Shown here piece after piece: positions 10,935 through 20,419 of a stretch of 64,000 bases of DNA. The notes under the pieces were generated by a model. It saw nothing but the letters and a program-made list of their open reading frames with translations. It had not been told where the DNA came from and made no database searches. A program made the translations under genes and the position numbers. Origin of the DNA: Dipteris shenzhenensis (lineage: Eukaryota; Polypodiophyta; Polypodiopsida; Gleicheniales); assembly GCA_047967505.1 (NCBI GenBank), contig CM106538.1. One strand, written 5' to 3'. How positions within the stretch are numbered: position 1 is the first letter of the stretch; every line of letters starts with the position of its first letter.

Positions 10935-12392
10935 ATGGAAGCAGAAGGGCAGAGTTCAAGGGTGAATCCTAGTGAGTCTAGAGCTCAATCTACACAACAG
11001 ATGTCACATCACGCAGCACCTACATTGATTGGTAGGATTTCAATATTAGAGGATGCTTTACAGCAGATTATGAACCAGCAGCTTCAGGTGAATGCTGGTC
11101 AAAATGAGATTAGGGAGATGGTGCAAGCCTTGTCGGCTAGACCGTCTAGGATTGACAAGGGCAAAGCTCCAGCAGAGCCAGAGCCCAGTGTTCATTCCTT
11201 AGAGCGCGCTAGGGTCAAAGTGCCCAATATTGCTAATTATAGACCGGAGAAGTACGCTGGTCGGATGACCGAGCGCAGCTCTGATGTGATCGAGGTTTGG
11301 TTGCACAAGTGGGAAGAAGCCTTCGCCATTTGTGAGATTAGATCCGATCTAAAGAAGATCCGCGAGGCCACACACCTGTTTATTGAGGCAGCGGATAGAT
11401 GGTGGATAAAGCAACAGAAGGATCAAGTTGCTCCAACCACCTGGGAAGGGTTCAAAACTGAATTCAAGAAACACTTTCTCCCACCTGATGAAGAATCCCG
11501 AGCTTGGGATGCTTATAGAAATCTTCGTCAGAGGAGCTTGTCAGTGGCAGAATACACTGACAAATTCAGGGAATGTATTATGAAAATAACAGACCCTCTC
11601 CCTATGTCGGTTCAGTTAAAAGACTATATCTATGGACTGAACGATAAGATAAAAATGGAAGTTCGGGCTAAATATGTGACTACACTAGATGAATCTATAG
11701 CAGTAGCCCTGAACTATGAGGATGCCAGAGGTAGGTCTGGTGGATTTGTGCAGGCAGGGACTCAGTATGAGCACCCGAGAAAAGGGGGATTTCAGAGGAA
11801 ATGGGTTTCAAAGACAAGTGTCTCGCAGCCAAGTGGCCAAACCAAGCAGGTGAAGCCGGTTGAGGGACCAGTAAAGACAAGTACCACCGTTGGGGTGAAA
11901 AGGAAAATAACTCTAATGGCAGCCCGGGCTTGGTCAAAGTCCTCGTTGACCCCTGAACAAAGAGAGAAAGCTAGAAAAGAAGGATTGTGCTTCGGCTGCC
12001 TTCAGCGACATCAGTGGAAGGATTGTCCACTGAACAAAGATCGTCGCACGGCTAATATGATAATATCTGAATGCGACGTAGAAATGCAGGAGAGTCCCAG
12101 TGCCGAACATATGCAGATGCAACTGGCGGGACCTTCTCAGAGGTTAGTACCTTGTTTGTTATGTGTATCTGTTGCTAAGTTAGTGACGAGTGCACCTGAT
12201 AACATCCTATCTAAGCCCGCAGCAACGGGGTATACAGCCTTCAATGATACGGAGCTAATCAAAATGAAAGGGCAAGTGGCCAGTCATGATGTCATTGTGT
12301 TGTTTGACTCAGCGTCAACTCACAATGTGATTAACTCCAAGCTCGTGAAGAGGCTGAAATTAAAGACTGAAATTAAAGACAAGTCCATCTGA
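10935..12392 (+). CDS. inner Gypsy gag and start of protease
   Basis: 485 codons from ATG. The N-terminus is Q/S-rich. A retrotransposon gag domain lies at about residues 90-270 (VEVWLHKWEEAFA-like core, RWWIKQQKDQ, then TWEGFKTEFKKHF). The zinc knuckle CFGCLQRHQWKDC near residue 350 has spacing C-X2-C-X3-H-X4-C, one residue shorter than the usual X4. A protease start at about residues 455-470 (VLFDSASTHNVINSKL) carries D-S-A where D-S/T-G is usual. The frame ends early because of a 13-bp tandem duplication (12354-12379) that shifts the rest of protease by +1. Confidence 0.9.
   Translation: MEAEGQSSRVNPSESRAQSTQQMSHHAAPTLIGRISILEDALQQIMNQQLQVNAGQNEIREMVQALSARPSRIDKGKAPAEPEPSVHSLERARVKVPNIANYRPEKYAGRMTERSSDVIEVWLHKWEEAFAICEIRSDLKKIREATHLFIEAADRWWIKQQKDQVAPTTWEGFKTEFKKHFLPPDEESRAWDAYRNLRQRSLSVAEYTDKFRECIMKITDPLPMSVQLKDYIYGLNDKIKMEVRAKYVTTLDESIAVALNYEDARGRSGGFVQAGTQYEHPRKGGFQRKWVSKTSVSQPSGQTKQVKPVEGPVKTSTTVGVKRKITLMAARAWSKSSLTPEQREKARKEGLCFGCLQRHQWKDCPLNKDRRTANMIISECDVEMQESPSAEHMQMQLAGPSQRLVPCLLCVSVAKLVTSAPDNILSKPAATGYTAFNDTELIKMKGQVASHDVIVLFDSASTHNVINSKLVKRLKLKTEIKDKSI
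12354..12379 (+). repeat. 13-bp tandem duplication causing a frameshift
   Basis: CTGAAATTAAAGA occurs twice back to back (12354-12366 and 12367-12379). One extra 13-bp unit shifts the gag-protease frame into the frame of the next segment, which starts upstream of 12412. Confidence 0.9.
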
Positions 12393-12411
12393 CTATGCGT
12401 ATACAGTCAGG

Positions 12412-13044
12412 ATGGCAGATGGAAGTTCAACTGAAGTATGGGACCAAAGGGTTACCCAGTTGGAGCTTCGAATTCAGGACTATGCTGAGAAGCTTGATTT
12501 TGAAATGACCAAGCTTGCTCATGCGGATATAGCCCTGGGAATGGCGTGGCATTCTAGGAAGAATCCAGCCATTGATTGGAAAAAGCACGTATATCAATTC
12601 AAGATGAATGAGGTGCTTTACGTCTTGCGAGGTGAAAAAGATATACCTCAGGGACCATTGGTTTCCGTGATGGAAATCAGAAAGGCTCAAGTTGAGTTTT
12701 TATTTCTTTGCACAGCATCGGTAGAGTCGGTGGATGAGTCTTCGACTAGCACTGATGTTACGCAAAGTGGTGAGATGGCCAAGTTGGCTAATCTTATAAC
12801 AGAGGAGTTCTCTGAATGCTTTAGGGATGAACTACCTTATGGGTTACCTCCAGAGCGGAAAGTTCAGCATAAGATTGAACTGATCCCGGGGGCAGAGCCT
12901 GTAAATAGACCTCCCTATAGAATGAGTTTTACTGAAGAAGCGGAGGTGCGTAGGCAACTGGAAGAATACCTCAAGTTGGGGCAGATTCAACCAAGTTTCT
13001 CACCTTTTGCTTCACCAGTGATATTAAAGAGGAAAAAAAGATGA
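12412..13044 (+). pseudogene. inner Gypsy: end of protease and start of RT
   Basis: About 210 codons in frame +1 relative to gag. It opens with an ADGS motif and contains ADIALGMAWHSR, corresponding to the second half of Gypsy protease ('.D.ILGMDWL'). After a linker, IELIPGAEPVNRPPYRMS and FASPVILKRKK form the N-terminal part of RT. The frame is lost in the A7 run at 13033-13039. The remainder of RT continues one frame over from the same point. Confidence 0.85.
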
Positions 13045-13075
13045 TACGTTTCGCCTCTGTATAGATTACAGAGCA

Positions 13076-15652
13076 TTGAATAATATCACTGTTAAGCACA
13101 GGTATCCGATGGCTCGGATTGATGATTTGCTAGATGCATTACATGGAGCCGTGATTTTCAGCAAGATAGATCTTAAGTGCGGCTATCATCAGATCCGGAT
13201 TAGAGCCAAGGATGTGCATAAAACCGCTTTTAGAAGCAGGTTTGGTCATTATGAGTTTTTGGTAATGCCCTTCGGACTTACCAATGCTCCAGTGACCTTC
13301 GTCATGCTTATGAACGATTTACTACGTCCGTATATCGGAAAGTTCGTAGTACACTTTATTGACGATATCTTGATATTCAGTAAGAGTGTTACTGAGCATT
13401 GTGAACACTTAAGGATAGTGTTCAGTACTTTGAGGAAAGCCAGTCTTTACGTGAATAAAAAGAAAACTATACTGTGTATGGTTAGGCTTGAGTACTTAGG
13501 GTTCATAATTACTCCACAGGGGGTAGAAATGGATCCGAAGAAAGTGGCTGCGATACTAACTTGGCCAATCCCTCAGAGTCTGACCGCGTTGCGATCATTA
13601 TTGGGATTTGTCCAGTTTTATAGAAGGCATATCAAAGGATATTCCGAAATAGTATCGCCATTGACTGATCTGACCTCAGATAAAGTACCTTTTATTTGGG
13701 GACAGAATCAACAGAAAAGTTTTAACACCATAAAACAAGCTGTGGTCTCAGGACCGGTGTTAAAAATAGTTGATCCCCAGAAACCGTTGTTCCTAGAAAC
13801 CGATGCAAGTGGCATTGCGGTAGGAGCAGTCCTCCTTCAAGAGGGAAGGCCAGTAGCCTTTGAAAGCAAGAAGCTTTCTCCCTCTCAAAGGAATTGGCCA
13901 ACTCATGAATTGGAGTTGTATGCTGTTATCCATGCTTTGAAAACATGGAGGCATTACCTGTATGGTTCAGAGTTTTATGTGGATGTAGATCATGATACTC
14001 TGAAACATTTTTGTAAACAACCTGACTTGAGGGGCCGCCAAGCTAGGTGGGCAGAGCTCATGCAGGAGTTTAATCTAACGATTCGGTACCGAAGAGGAAA
14101 AGACAATAAGGTAGCTGATGCGTTGTCTCGCATTATGCACAACCTGAGTTTCACGGTATTAGAGAGTGCTCTAATGACCGAGATCAGAGAAACTCAGAAG
14201 GTGGACGAGTTTGTCCAGAGCTTATGGCCTAAGGCTCATGTGTTAAAACCCGGGGAAAATGAAAAGGATGACCTGGCATCCAGAAAAGGCCAAACTTATG
14301 CAAGATATACCATAAGGGATGGTATGCTAGTTAGAAATGGCAAGGTTGTAGTACCTGGTCAGAATGATCTCAGGCAGAGAGTCATTCGACAATGCCATGA
14401 TAGCCCGTGTGCGGGACATCCAGGTGTCGAGAAGACATATGATCTCGTGAAGCGAGATTTCTTTTGGCCAAAGATGAAAAAGCATATTCATGAATATGTG
14501 ACACGGTGTTTCTCGTGTCAGGTAAGCAAGGCCGAGCGGGTGAAGCCACCTGGACTTTTACAGCCCTTGGAAATACCACTAAGTAAGTGGGAGAGCATTT
14601 CCATGGATTTTATTGTAGGATTACCTGCAACACAAGGAGGGTATAATTCTATCCTTGTGGTGGTTGATCGTCTAACCAAGATGGCTCACTTCATTCCGAC
14701 TAGAGAGTCTATTAGTGCCCCGCAAGTAGCGGATTTGTTTATTAGACATATATTTCGTCTGCATGGATTGCCTAGATCCATAGTGTTAGATAGAGATGTC
14801 AGGTTTACCGGTCACTTTTGGACAGCGGTATTTGAGACACTAAGGACTGAGTTGGGAATGAGTAGTGGGGATCATCCTGAGACGGATGGTCAGACGGAGA
14901 GAGTCAACCAGACTTTAGAGGATATGCTGAGAGCATATGTGTCATTGAGGCAACATACATGGGACAAGTGGTTGCCATTGTTGGAGTTTGCCTACAATGA
15001 TAGGAAACATTCATCTACTGGGTTCAGTCCGTTTGAGCTGAACTATGGTTATAGGCCAGCCAATCCAACTATCGTTGGAGTACCTCAGAAAGTGCCTAGT
15101 GCCGCGAACTTTGTAGTTCAGATGCGGGAGATGCTAGCACTTGCGAGAGCTAATATCCGTCAGGCTATGGATAGAGCCAAGGTGTATGCGGATGAAAATC
15201 GGTCTATAAGAGTATTTGAAGAAGGAGAAAAAGTTTTTCTCAGAATTCCTTCGCACTCGAAGTCGTTGACTTCAGGAGAGTGTGCTAAGTTATCACCTCG
15301 ATACTGTGGGCCATGGTTAATTCTAAAGAGAATAGGCAGTGTAGCCTATAAATTAGAGTTGCCACAGGGGTGTAAGGTGCACCCGGTTTTTCATGTTTCA
15401 CGTTTAAAGAAATTTTTACATACTGGTGACTCACTAATCGAAGGTGTGGTTTTGTTTCAGGAGATAGAGGATATTGCAAGGCGCAAACCAACAAGAATCC
15501 TGGACCGAGGAACGATGCAAATACGAAATCGGAAGATACCCACGGTGTTGGTTGCATGGCATGGTCAGCCTCTATCAGAAGCTACCTGGGAATCCGTGTA
15601 CCAGTTACGGAGAGCATTCCCAAATTTCATCATCGAGGACGCTGATGCTTGA
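13076..15652 (+). CDS. inner Gypsy pol: RT, RNase H, integrase, chromodomain-like tail
   Basis: 858 open codons; the true frame begins before the first Met, at about 13040. RT contains FSKIDLKCGYHQIRI, VMPFGLTNAPVTF and the catalytic HFIDDILIFSKS. RNase H contains ETDASGIAVGAVL and KVADALSRI. The integrase H2C2 finger is H..CAGHPGVEKTY...CFSCQ. The core has SMDFIVGLP, VLDRDVRF and DGQTERVNQ, giving D-D-E. The C-terminus has HPVFHVSRLKK and a tail with RKPTRILDRGT and EATWESVY that resembles a chromodomain. No internal stop. The intact length and near-identical LTRs argue for a recent insertion. Confidence 0.93.
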   Translation: MNNITVKHRYPMARIDDLLDALHGAVIFSKIDLKCGYHQIRIRAKDVHKTAFRSRFGHYEFLVMPFGLTNAPVTFVMLMNDLLRPYIGKFVVHFIDDILIFSKSVTEHCEHLRIVFSTLRKASLYVNKKKTILCMVRLEYLGFIITPQGVEMDPKKVAAILTWPIPQSLTALRSLLGFVQFYRRHIKGYSEIVSPLTDLTSDKVPFIWGQNQQKSFNTIKQAVVSGPVLKIVDPQKPLFLETDASGIAVGAVLLQEGRPVAFESKKLSPSQRNWPTHELELYAVIHALKTWRHYLYGSEFYVDVDHDTLKHFCKQPDLRGRQARWAELMQEFNLTIRYRRGKDNKVADALSRIMHNLSFTVLESALMTEIRETQKVDEFVQSLWPKAHVLKPGENEKDDLASRKGQTYARYTIRDGMLVRNGKVVVPGQNDLRQRVIRQCHDSPCAGHPGVEKTYDLVKRDFFWPKMKKHIHEYVTRCFSCQVSKAERVKPPGLLQPLEIPLSKWESISMDFIVGLPATQGGYNSILVVVDRLTKMAHFIPTRESISAPQVADLFIRHIFRLHGLPRSIVLDRDVRFTGHFWTAVFETLRTELGMSSGDHPETDGQTERVNQTLEDMLRAYVSLRQHTWDKWLPLLEFAYNDRKHSSTGFSPFELNYGYRPANPTIVGVPQKVPSAANFVVQMREMLALARANIRQAMDRAKVYADENRSIRVFEEGEKVFLRIPSHSKSLTSGECAKLSPRYCGPWLILKRIGSVAYKLELPQGCKVHPVFHVSRLKKFLHTGDSLIEGVVLFQEIEDIARRKPTRILDRGTMQIRNRKIPTVLVAWHGQPLSEATWESVYQLRRAFPNFIIEDADA

Positions 15653-15664
15653 AGAGGGAAGGAA
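15651..15664 (+). promoter_or_regulatory. polypurine tract of inner Gypsy
   Basis: GAAGAGGGAAGGAA abuts the right LTR and overlaps the pol stop codon. Confidence 0.8.
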
Positions 15665-16120
15665 TGTTATGCTCTAGCCGAGATAGCATGACCTCGGATA
15701 GATCGGTGGGCATTTTCTCTTAGATGACCAACTTTTGTAATAATTAATGTGCGTAATTAAATGGTCAAGAGAAGTAACTGCCAAGGTCCTAGGTGAGGGC
15801 GTAATGGCATTGACTAGATAGTTCTAATAGGGCTAGGGCCTAGGTGCATCTAAATGTGCAAATTGCCAAGGGGCAATTGTTTTAAAAGGAACTCCAAGAG
15901 AGGGGTGAAAAAGGATGCATCTAAGTAAGGGCCTAAAATGTGACATGTGGCCAGGAACTATCTAGGGAGATGTGGGTCTCAAGGATAAGGATGAGGAAAA
16001 ATCATGAAGAAATGTACGTAATGAGACGAATCCTATCCTGAGAGTTTGGCTGGGTGGAAAAATGAGTTGCCATCGCCCGTGACTGCACTAGCGTAGGAAT
16101 TAACACTGAAGGGTTTAACA
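15665..16120 (+). repeat. 3' LTR of inner Gypsy
   Basis: 456 bp, same ends as the left copy, followed by the AAAGG target duplication. Confidence 0.93.
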
Positions 16121-16125
16121 AAAGG

Positions 16126-16716
16126 CCTGAAGATGTCGTTCATTAATGTCATGAATGTGGCCGGGGCATTGTTTAACCCAAAAGGCATGACCAAACATTC
16201 ATAGTGTCCATACTTTGTTCGAAAAGCTGTCTTGTATTCATCACCTTCTCGTATGCGTATTTGATGATAACCTAAACGAAGATCAATCTTGGAGAATTGT
16301 GTTGCATGTAGAAGTTGATCGAAGAGGTCATCAATGCGAGGCAATGGATACTTGTTTTTGATAGTGAGCTTGTTGAGGGCTCGATAGTCGATGCAGAGGC
16401 GCATTGACTTGTTCTTTTTTTCCACAAGTAGTACAGGAGATCCGAAAGGGCTGCGACTGGGCCGAATGTGACCTTTGTCGAGTAGTTCGGTGACCTGTCT
16501 TTGGATTTCTTCATTTTGAGTGTAAGAAACCCGATAAGGAGGTTTCGACGGTGGATTACTGCCGGGAATAAGTTCAATTGGGTGATCCACTGGTCGTCGA
16601 GGTGGTAACTGCTTTGGCAATTCCTGTGGAAAAAGGTCCAGGTAGGGCTGGAAAAAAGGTTGGTTGAGGTATTCAGGAGGATCCTTAGCTGGTGTCTCCT
16701 CTACTGCCGTAACCAA
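16126..16716 (-). pseudogene. outer Gypsy pol, first part: N-terminal RT
   Basis: Minus strand. [67 protein letters not shown] and [13 protein letters not shown] follow in normal RT order. The reading ends after MNDIFRPF, where the inner element was inserted; the next residues of RT resume at 9653. It is separated from protease by a TAG at 16828-16830 and about 110 bp. Confidence 0.9.
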
Positions 16717-16827
16717 CAGAAGTGAAGTCTTTACTTGGCGTTTACGAACCCACTTCTTTACTTGTAGGGCAGAGGCAACTGGGGTTGAGGGAGAGCCCCT
16801 AGAACCAGTTAGCTCGATAAGTTTTCC

Positions 16828-18462
16828 CTAGTGGACAAACTGGATAGTATGGCTGCGAAAACTGATTGATGGATCATAGTGGTAGAGCCACTGTTGTCCG
16901 AGTATGACATCGTACCGAGAAAGAGGCATGATGTCGAAGTTCAACTTGTCCGTATAATGTTGGATGCGAAAAGACAAGTTTTTTATCCTGGTGTTGCACA
17001 AGAAAGTAGTTCCATTTGCAAGTTCAATCTGATAGTCCATGAGGCTAGGACTGGTGGTCAACCGAAGTTTATCGACCACAGAACTGGCTAGGAAATTATG
17101 AGAACAGCCACTGTCGATGAGGATGGTAACCGTTGTTCCACGAATCGATCCTTGAACACAAAGTACTTGAGTAGCCAAGGAAGGTTCGGGGTTGCTGGCA
17201 AGGCTCAGGTGGATGGTATTCGCCATTCGAACAGCTTTGCCTTTCTTGTCTTGTGCTGAGGTAGCATCTTCTTTTGGAGAAGTGCTAGGTTCCATATTAG
17301 AATTTTGCTTTGGTCGCTTGGGACAATCGAACCATCTATGGTCGCCTGTACAGATGGTACAAAGTCCTTTTGAGCTGGAGTTGTTCTTCTTGTCAGTGGC
17401 CGCATCTTTATATTGGGGATGTCGGTAATGACTTTGTGAAGAAGAAGAAACACGATCCTTGGGGGAGTGCTTCTGTTGAAATCCAGCAAATGATTTCTGA
17501 GGCTTCTGGGGATCTTGAGACTGTCGCTGACCTTGATTACCGAAGTTTTTTCGAAACCTGGTGTTATCTTGAGGGCGAGCACCTTTGGCCATAGGAGAGT
17601 TCTGTGTGCGATTAGCACTCTGCTTCCCTGTGTTTAGGAAATCTGTAATGCGCTCTGCGTAAGCAATAGCGCCATCTGTGGTGGTCATGTTTGCTTTAAG
17701 AACATCAATGCGTAACGAGGGATTTAGGCCTCAGATGAAAGCATGAAGGCGATCATCCTCAGTTAAACCATCAATCTCCAGCACCAATGTGGTGAACTGA
17801 GAGATATAGGAAGACAGGGAACCCGTTTGCTCCAACTGTCGGAGTTTTGAACGTGCTTGGAAGTCCGCATTGGCAGGTACAAACTGCTTACGGAGCACGT
17901 GTTCAAAACGTTCCCATGTTAACACACTTTTTCCGTCCTTTAAGCGTCTTTGCCACCATAGAAATGCTGTATCCTTCAGGAGGGAGGCTGCCAAGGCGAT
18001 CTTTTTGCCTTCAGTGAGGTCAACAGTGTCAAAATACATGCGCATTTTAGCGAGCCATTGGTCAACTGTTCGGCGATTGCGTTGACCAGTGTAGGCTTCC
18101 GGAAGTTTGACGTCAAGTCTTTTAGTTTTGGAGGCTTGAAGTAATCGGTAGAGGGCACGTAGTTCAGTGTTTTCTACCTCTGGTGGGAAAGAGTCCGCAT
18201 CGTCGTCTAGTTGCGTCACGTCATCCTCTGTATGTGCGGGACTTCGAGAATCTTGAAGTTGTTGAACTTTTTGAACCAAGTCGGAGATGTTGTCCTGAAG
18301 CTGAGATATTTGAAGTTGCAATAGTGATTCACCTTGGACGTTGCCTTCAGGAGTCCTTTTGGGACTTGGTTCTTTAATCTCTGGAGAGGCTTCACGCGAG
18401 CGGTGCGACATGTCGGAGATCCCTGTGAGAAAAGCGCGAACTTGCGCTCTAGTTTGTACCAT
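16828..18462 (-). pseudogene. outer Gypsy gag and protease, with internal stops
   Basis: Starts at ATG 18462 (MVQTRAQVRAF). The gag core lies at about residues 110-240 (TVDQWLAKMRMYFD, AFLWWQRRLKDG, WERFEHVLRKQFVP). A TGA at 17731-17733 falls inside FI*GLNP; a CGA would fit there. Reading resumes with a basic linker and the knuckle CTICTGDHRWFDC near 17365, again C-X2-C-X3-H-X4-C. The protease motif ILIDSGCSHNFL lies at about 17125-17090, and VILGQQWLYHYD at about 16895. It ends at TAG 16828-16830 before RT. Gag, PR and RT were probably one polyprotein. Confidence 0.88.
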
Positions 18463-19093
18463 TCCTGGAAGAGGATTCGGGCTGCTCCCTGAGGTTGCTC
18501 ATGTTGGAGAGGGCACGCGAGGCAGGATGGAACCACCCGTGGAAATCTGGTAAGGGAGGTCCTGTCTGAGGTAACACTGGAGATGCTGAAAGTGGTGTTA
18601 CTGCTCGTGATAGGACAGGGGTAGGTAGCAGAGTCCACGGATCTGAAAAAGGGTAAGGAGCTGCTGTCGGAAATGGAGGATATCCAGGAGAAGGAGTGCC
18701 TTCAGAATGTAAATACTGACTTGGAGAAGGTACAACCTGTAGAGGAGGATATCTGGGAGCTGAAGGAGGTGGAGAGTACCTTGGAGATGCCGAAGGTGAA
18801 GGGTAAAATTCTCTCCAAAAATGAACAGCAAACTCTTGAGGAATATCGTGTTCCGGATATCTTCGTGTCTCGTGGAACACAACCTGTACTGTGCTGAGGA
18901 AATAATGTAACTGAGGTGCCTCACGCAGAAGGTAGAGGATGTGATCCAAGTCACTCGGAGGGCACGTGACACAGAAGACCCAAGATGCAAAGGCTCCAAA
19001 ATGGGCTGGCTGTGCAATTTGAACACGATATTGTGTAGTAGCAGATGCCTGAGGTGTCCTTGAAAGGCCGGGTGAATTACCAGGGGTTTCCAT
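18449..19093 (-). CDS. extra proline-rich ORF upstream of gag in outer Gypsy
   Basis: 214 codons starting METPGNSPG and overlapping the first 14 bp of gag in another frame. The first half (about 1-90) looks globular and includes FCVTCPPSDLDHILYLL and FAVHFWREFYPSP. The second half is rich in P, S and Y (repeated PSPS, SPRY, PPLP). I recognise no domain. An ORF ahead of gag is known in some plant Gypsy lineages (Ogre/Tat), but this element's pol is chromovirus-like. It may be translated separately or feed into gag by frameshifting; neither is shown. Confidence 0.5.
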   Translation of the reverse strand: METPGNSPGLSRTPQASATTQYRVQIAQPAHFGAFASWVFCVTCPPSDLDHILYLLREAPQLHYFLSTVQVVFHETRRYPEHDIPQEFAVHFWREFYPSPSASPRYSPPPSAPRYPPLQVVPSPSQYLHSEGTPSPGYPPFPTAAPYPFSDPWTLLPTPVLSRAVTPLSASPVLPQTGPPLPDFHGWFHPASRALSNMSNLREQPESSSRNGTN

Positions 19094-19514
19094 GCTTTAA
19101 TGTGGATTCTTTCATTTGCTGTAATTTGTTAAAGAGAATCCTTAAAAAGCAGATTGGAAAGACTCCACCTGGCAATACTTTAATCTGCCAAGTTATTGCG
19201 TAGAAGAAGGCTGCAAGTCGGTGTCCGGAGATCCATGGTGCAATGGTTTTGCGAGGAGAGATCGAGGCTTGTCTGGTCGAGAGGAGCTGCAACTGGTGCT
19301 GATTTGGCAGGGCAAAAATGGCGAAACAAGGAGGGGCTGCAGGCTATCGATGGTGAAGCTCGTAGCATTTTCCCAGGGCTGGACTGCGCAGGAAAAGAAA
19401 AGCAGAGGCTTGGCTGGCAAGGACTGCGCAGGAAGGGGGGGGGGCTGGCGAGGCCAATGATATCGCATGGGGGGGCTGGTCGTGCAGTATAGCGCAGGGC
19501 TGATGCAGAGCTGC

Positions 19515-19760
19515 GCAGGCTGTACGGTGCAGGCTGGCTGACCGTACGGCCTGTACGGCAGACTGGCGGGAGGTACCGTATGGTGCAAGATGGCTGACCG
19601 TACGGCCTGTACGACAAACTGGCAGGAGGTACCGTACGGACTGTACGGAAAATTGCGCAGGAAGAAATGGCGAGGGTGGCGCAGGCTGGTGGCTGGCCGT
19701 ACGGCTGACGCAGGCTGGTACGGAAATCCGTACGGCTGACGCAGGTGCTGCGCAGGGCTG
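19515..19760. repeat. GTACGG-rich short-repeat tract
   Basis: CGTACGGC, TGTACGG and GCGCAGG recur many times at irregular spacing, with embedded palindromes CCGTACGG and GTAC. Confidence 0.6.
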
Positions 19761-19980
19761 CCGAGAAATCCGTACGTTGCAGTTTTGTGGGGAAAAGGCT
19801 GCGACGATTCGTTGGGCTGCCTAATGGGTTAGTTGCCTCAAAAATTAAATGGGGGGTTTAGTTAACCCTAGGTAGCTAGGGTAAACCTAGGGGTAGGGGA
19901 TGGGTTTTTTTTTTTTTCCCTTTTTTACCCCTCTAGGTACCCTTTTGTAGGTACTTGGGGCCTAGGAGGTGTGCCTATTC

Positions 19981-20165
19981 GAAGGGGTGTGACCCTTGGA
20001 ATAGGTGCACCTGTTCATGAGGGGATATGTCCCTATTGTTAAAAGGGGTGTGACCCTGCATGAATAGGTATGTCCTTTTGTCCACGATGGGGTATGTCCC
20101 ATGAGTGAGGAGTCGAGACTCGTCACCAAAAGGTATGTCCCATGGTGGAAAAGGTGCGTCCCTTG
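19981..20165. repeat. phased array of short dyad motifs
   Basis: About nine units such as GGGTGTGACCC, AGGTGCACCT, GGGATATGTCCC, GGGTATGTCCC and GAGTCGAGACTC are centred roughly every 18-23 bp. Similar units recur in the LTRs (for example 20593-20654 and 7055-7115). Confidence 0.6.
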
Positions 20166-20406
20166 GTTTTGGGACAGCCCAAGCACCTGAAAAGACACGA
20201 TTTTGGTCGTGTCCATTCACATCAACTTGTGATGTGAGGGAGATGGAGAGGCCAGGATGACTTTAGGCCGGGTAGGCGTTTAAAAATTTTACGCTCATCC
20301 TCTCCATCTCTTCCATGCACAATGTGCACGGATGTCCTAGCGGCAAAAATGTATCAGATCAGCGCTAGAAGGTGGGGGGCATTTCCTACAGGCAGGAGCG
20401 AATTTT

Positions 20407-20418
20407 GCTCTGATACCA
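20407..20418 (-). promoter_or_regulatory. primer-binding site of outer Gypsy
   Basis: Minus strand TGGTATCAGAGC, one base from the 5' LTR: initiator tRNA-Met type. Confidence 0.9.
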
Positions 20419-20419
20419 C

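Larger units (their letters stand above)
9659..16120 (+). mobile_element. inner Gypsy (chromovirus-like) LTR retrotransposon
   Basis: A 6.46-kb plus-strand element with 456-bp LTRs (9659-10114 and 15665-16120) that differ at only two adjacent bases. It is flanked by AAAGG duplications (9654-9658 and 16121-16125). Order: PBS, about 800-bp leader, gag with CCHC knuckle, protease, RT, RNase H, integrase, chromodomain-like tail, PPT. It interrupts the outer Gypsy RT just after a MNDIFRPF motif. Two small lesions, a 13-bp duplication at 12354-12379 and an A-run at 13033-13039, break the single reading frame. It is the youngest insertion seen here. Confidence 0.95.
19094..20406 (-). other. long leader of outer Gypsy
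   Basis: About 1.3 kb between the extra ORF and the PBS. 19280-19800 is GC-rich and made of short repeats around GTACGG, GCGCAGG and GGCTG. 19850-19930 is A/T-rich with a T15 run. 19981-20165 holds a phased series of short dyads. Frames that stay open here consist of these repeats and show no domain. Confidence 0.6.

Noticed and set aside
13033-13039. Programmed frameshift at the A7 run in the inner Gypsy
   Set aside because: A shift inside RT would be unusual, and a single extra A explains it; the second break is a plain 13-bp duplication.
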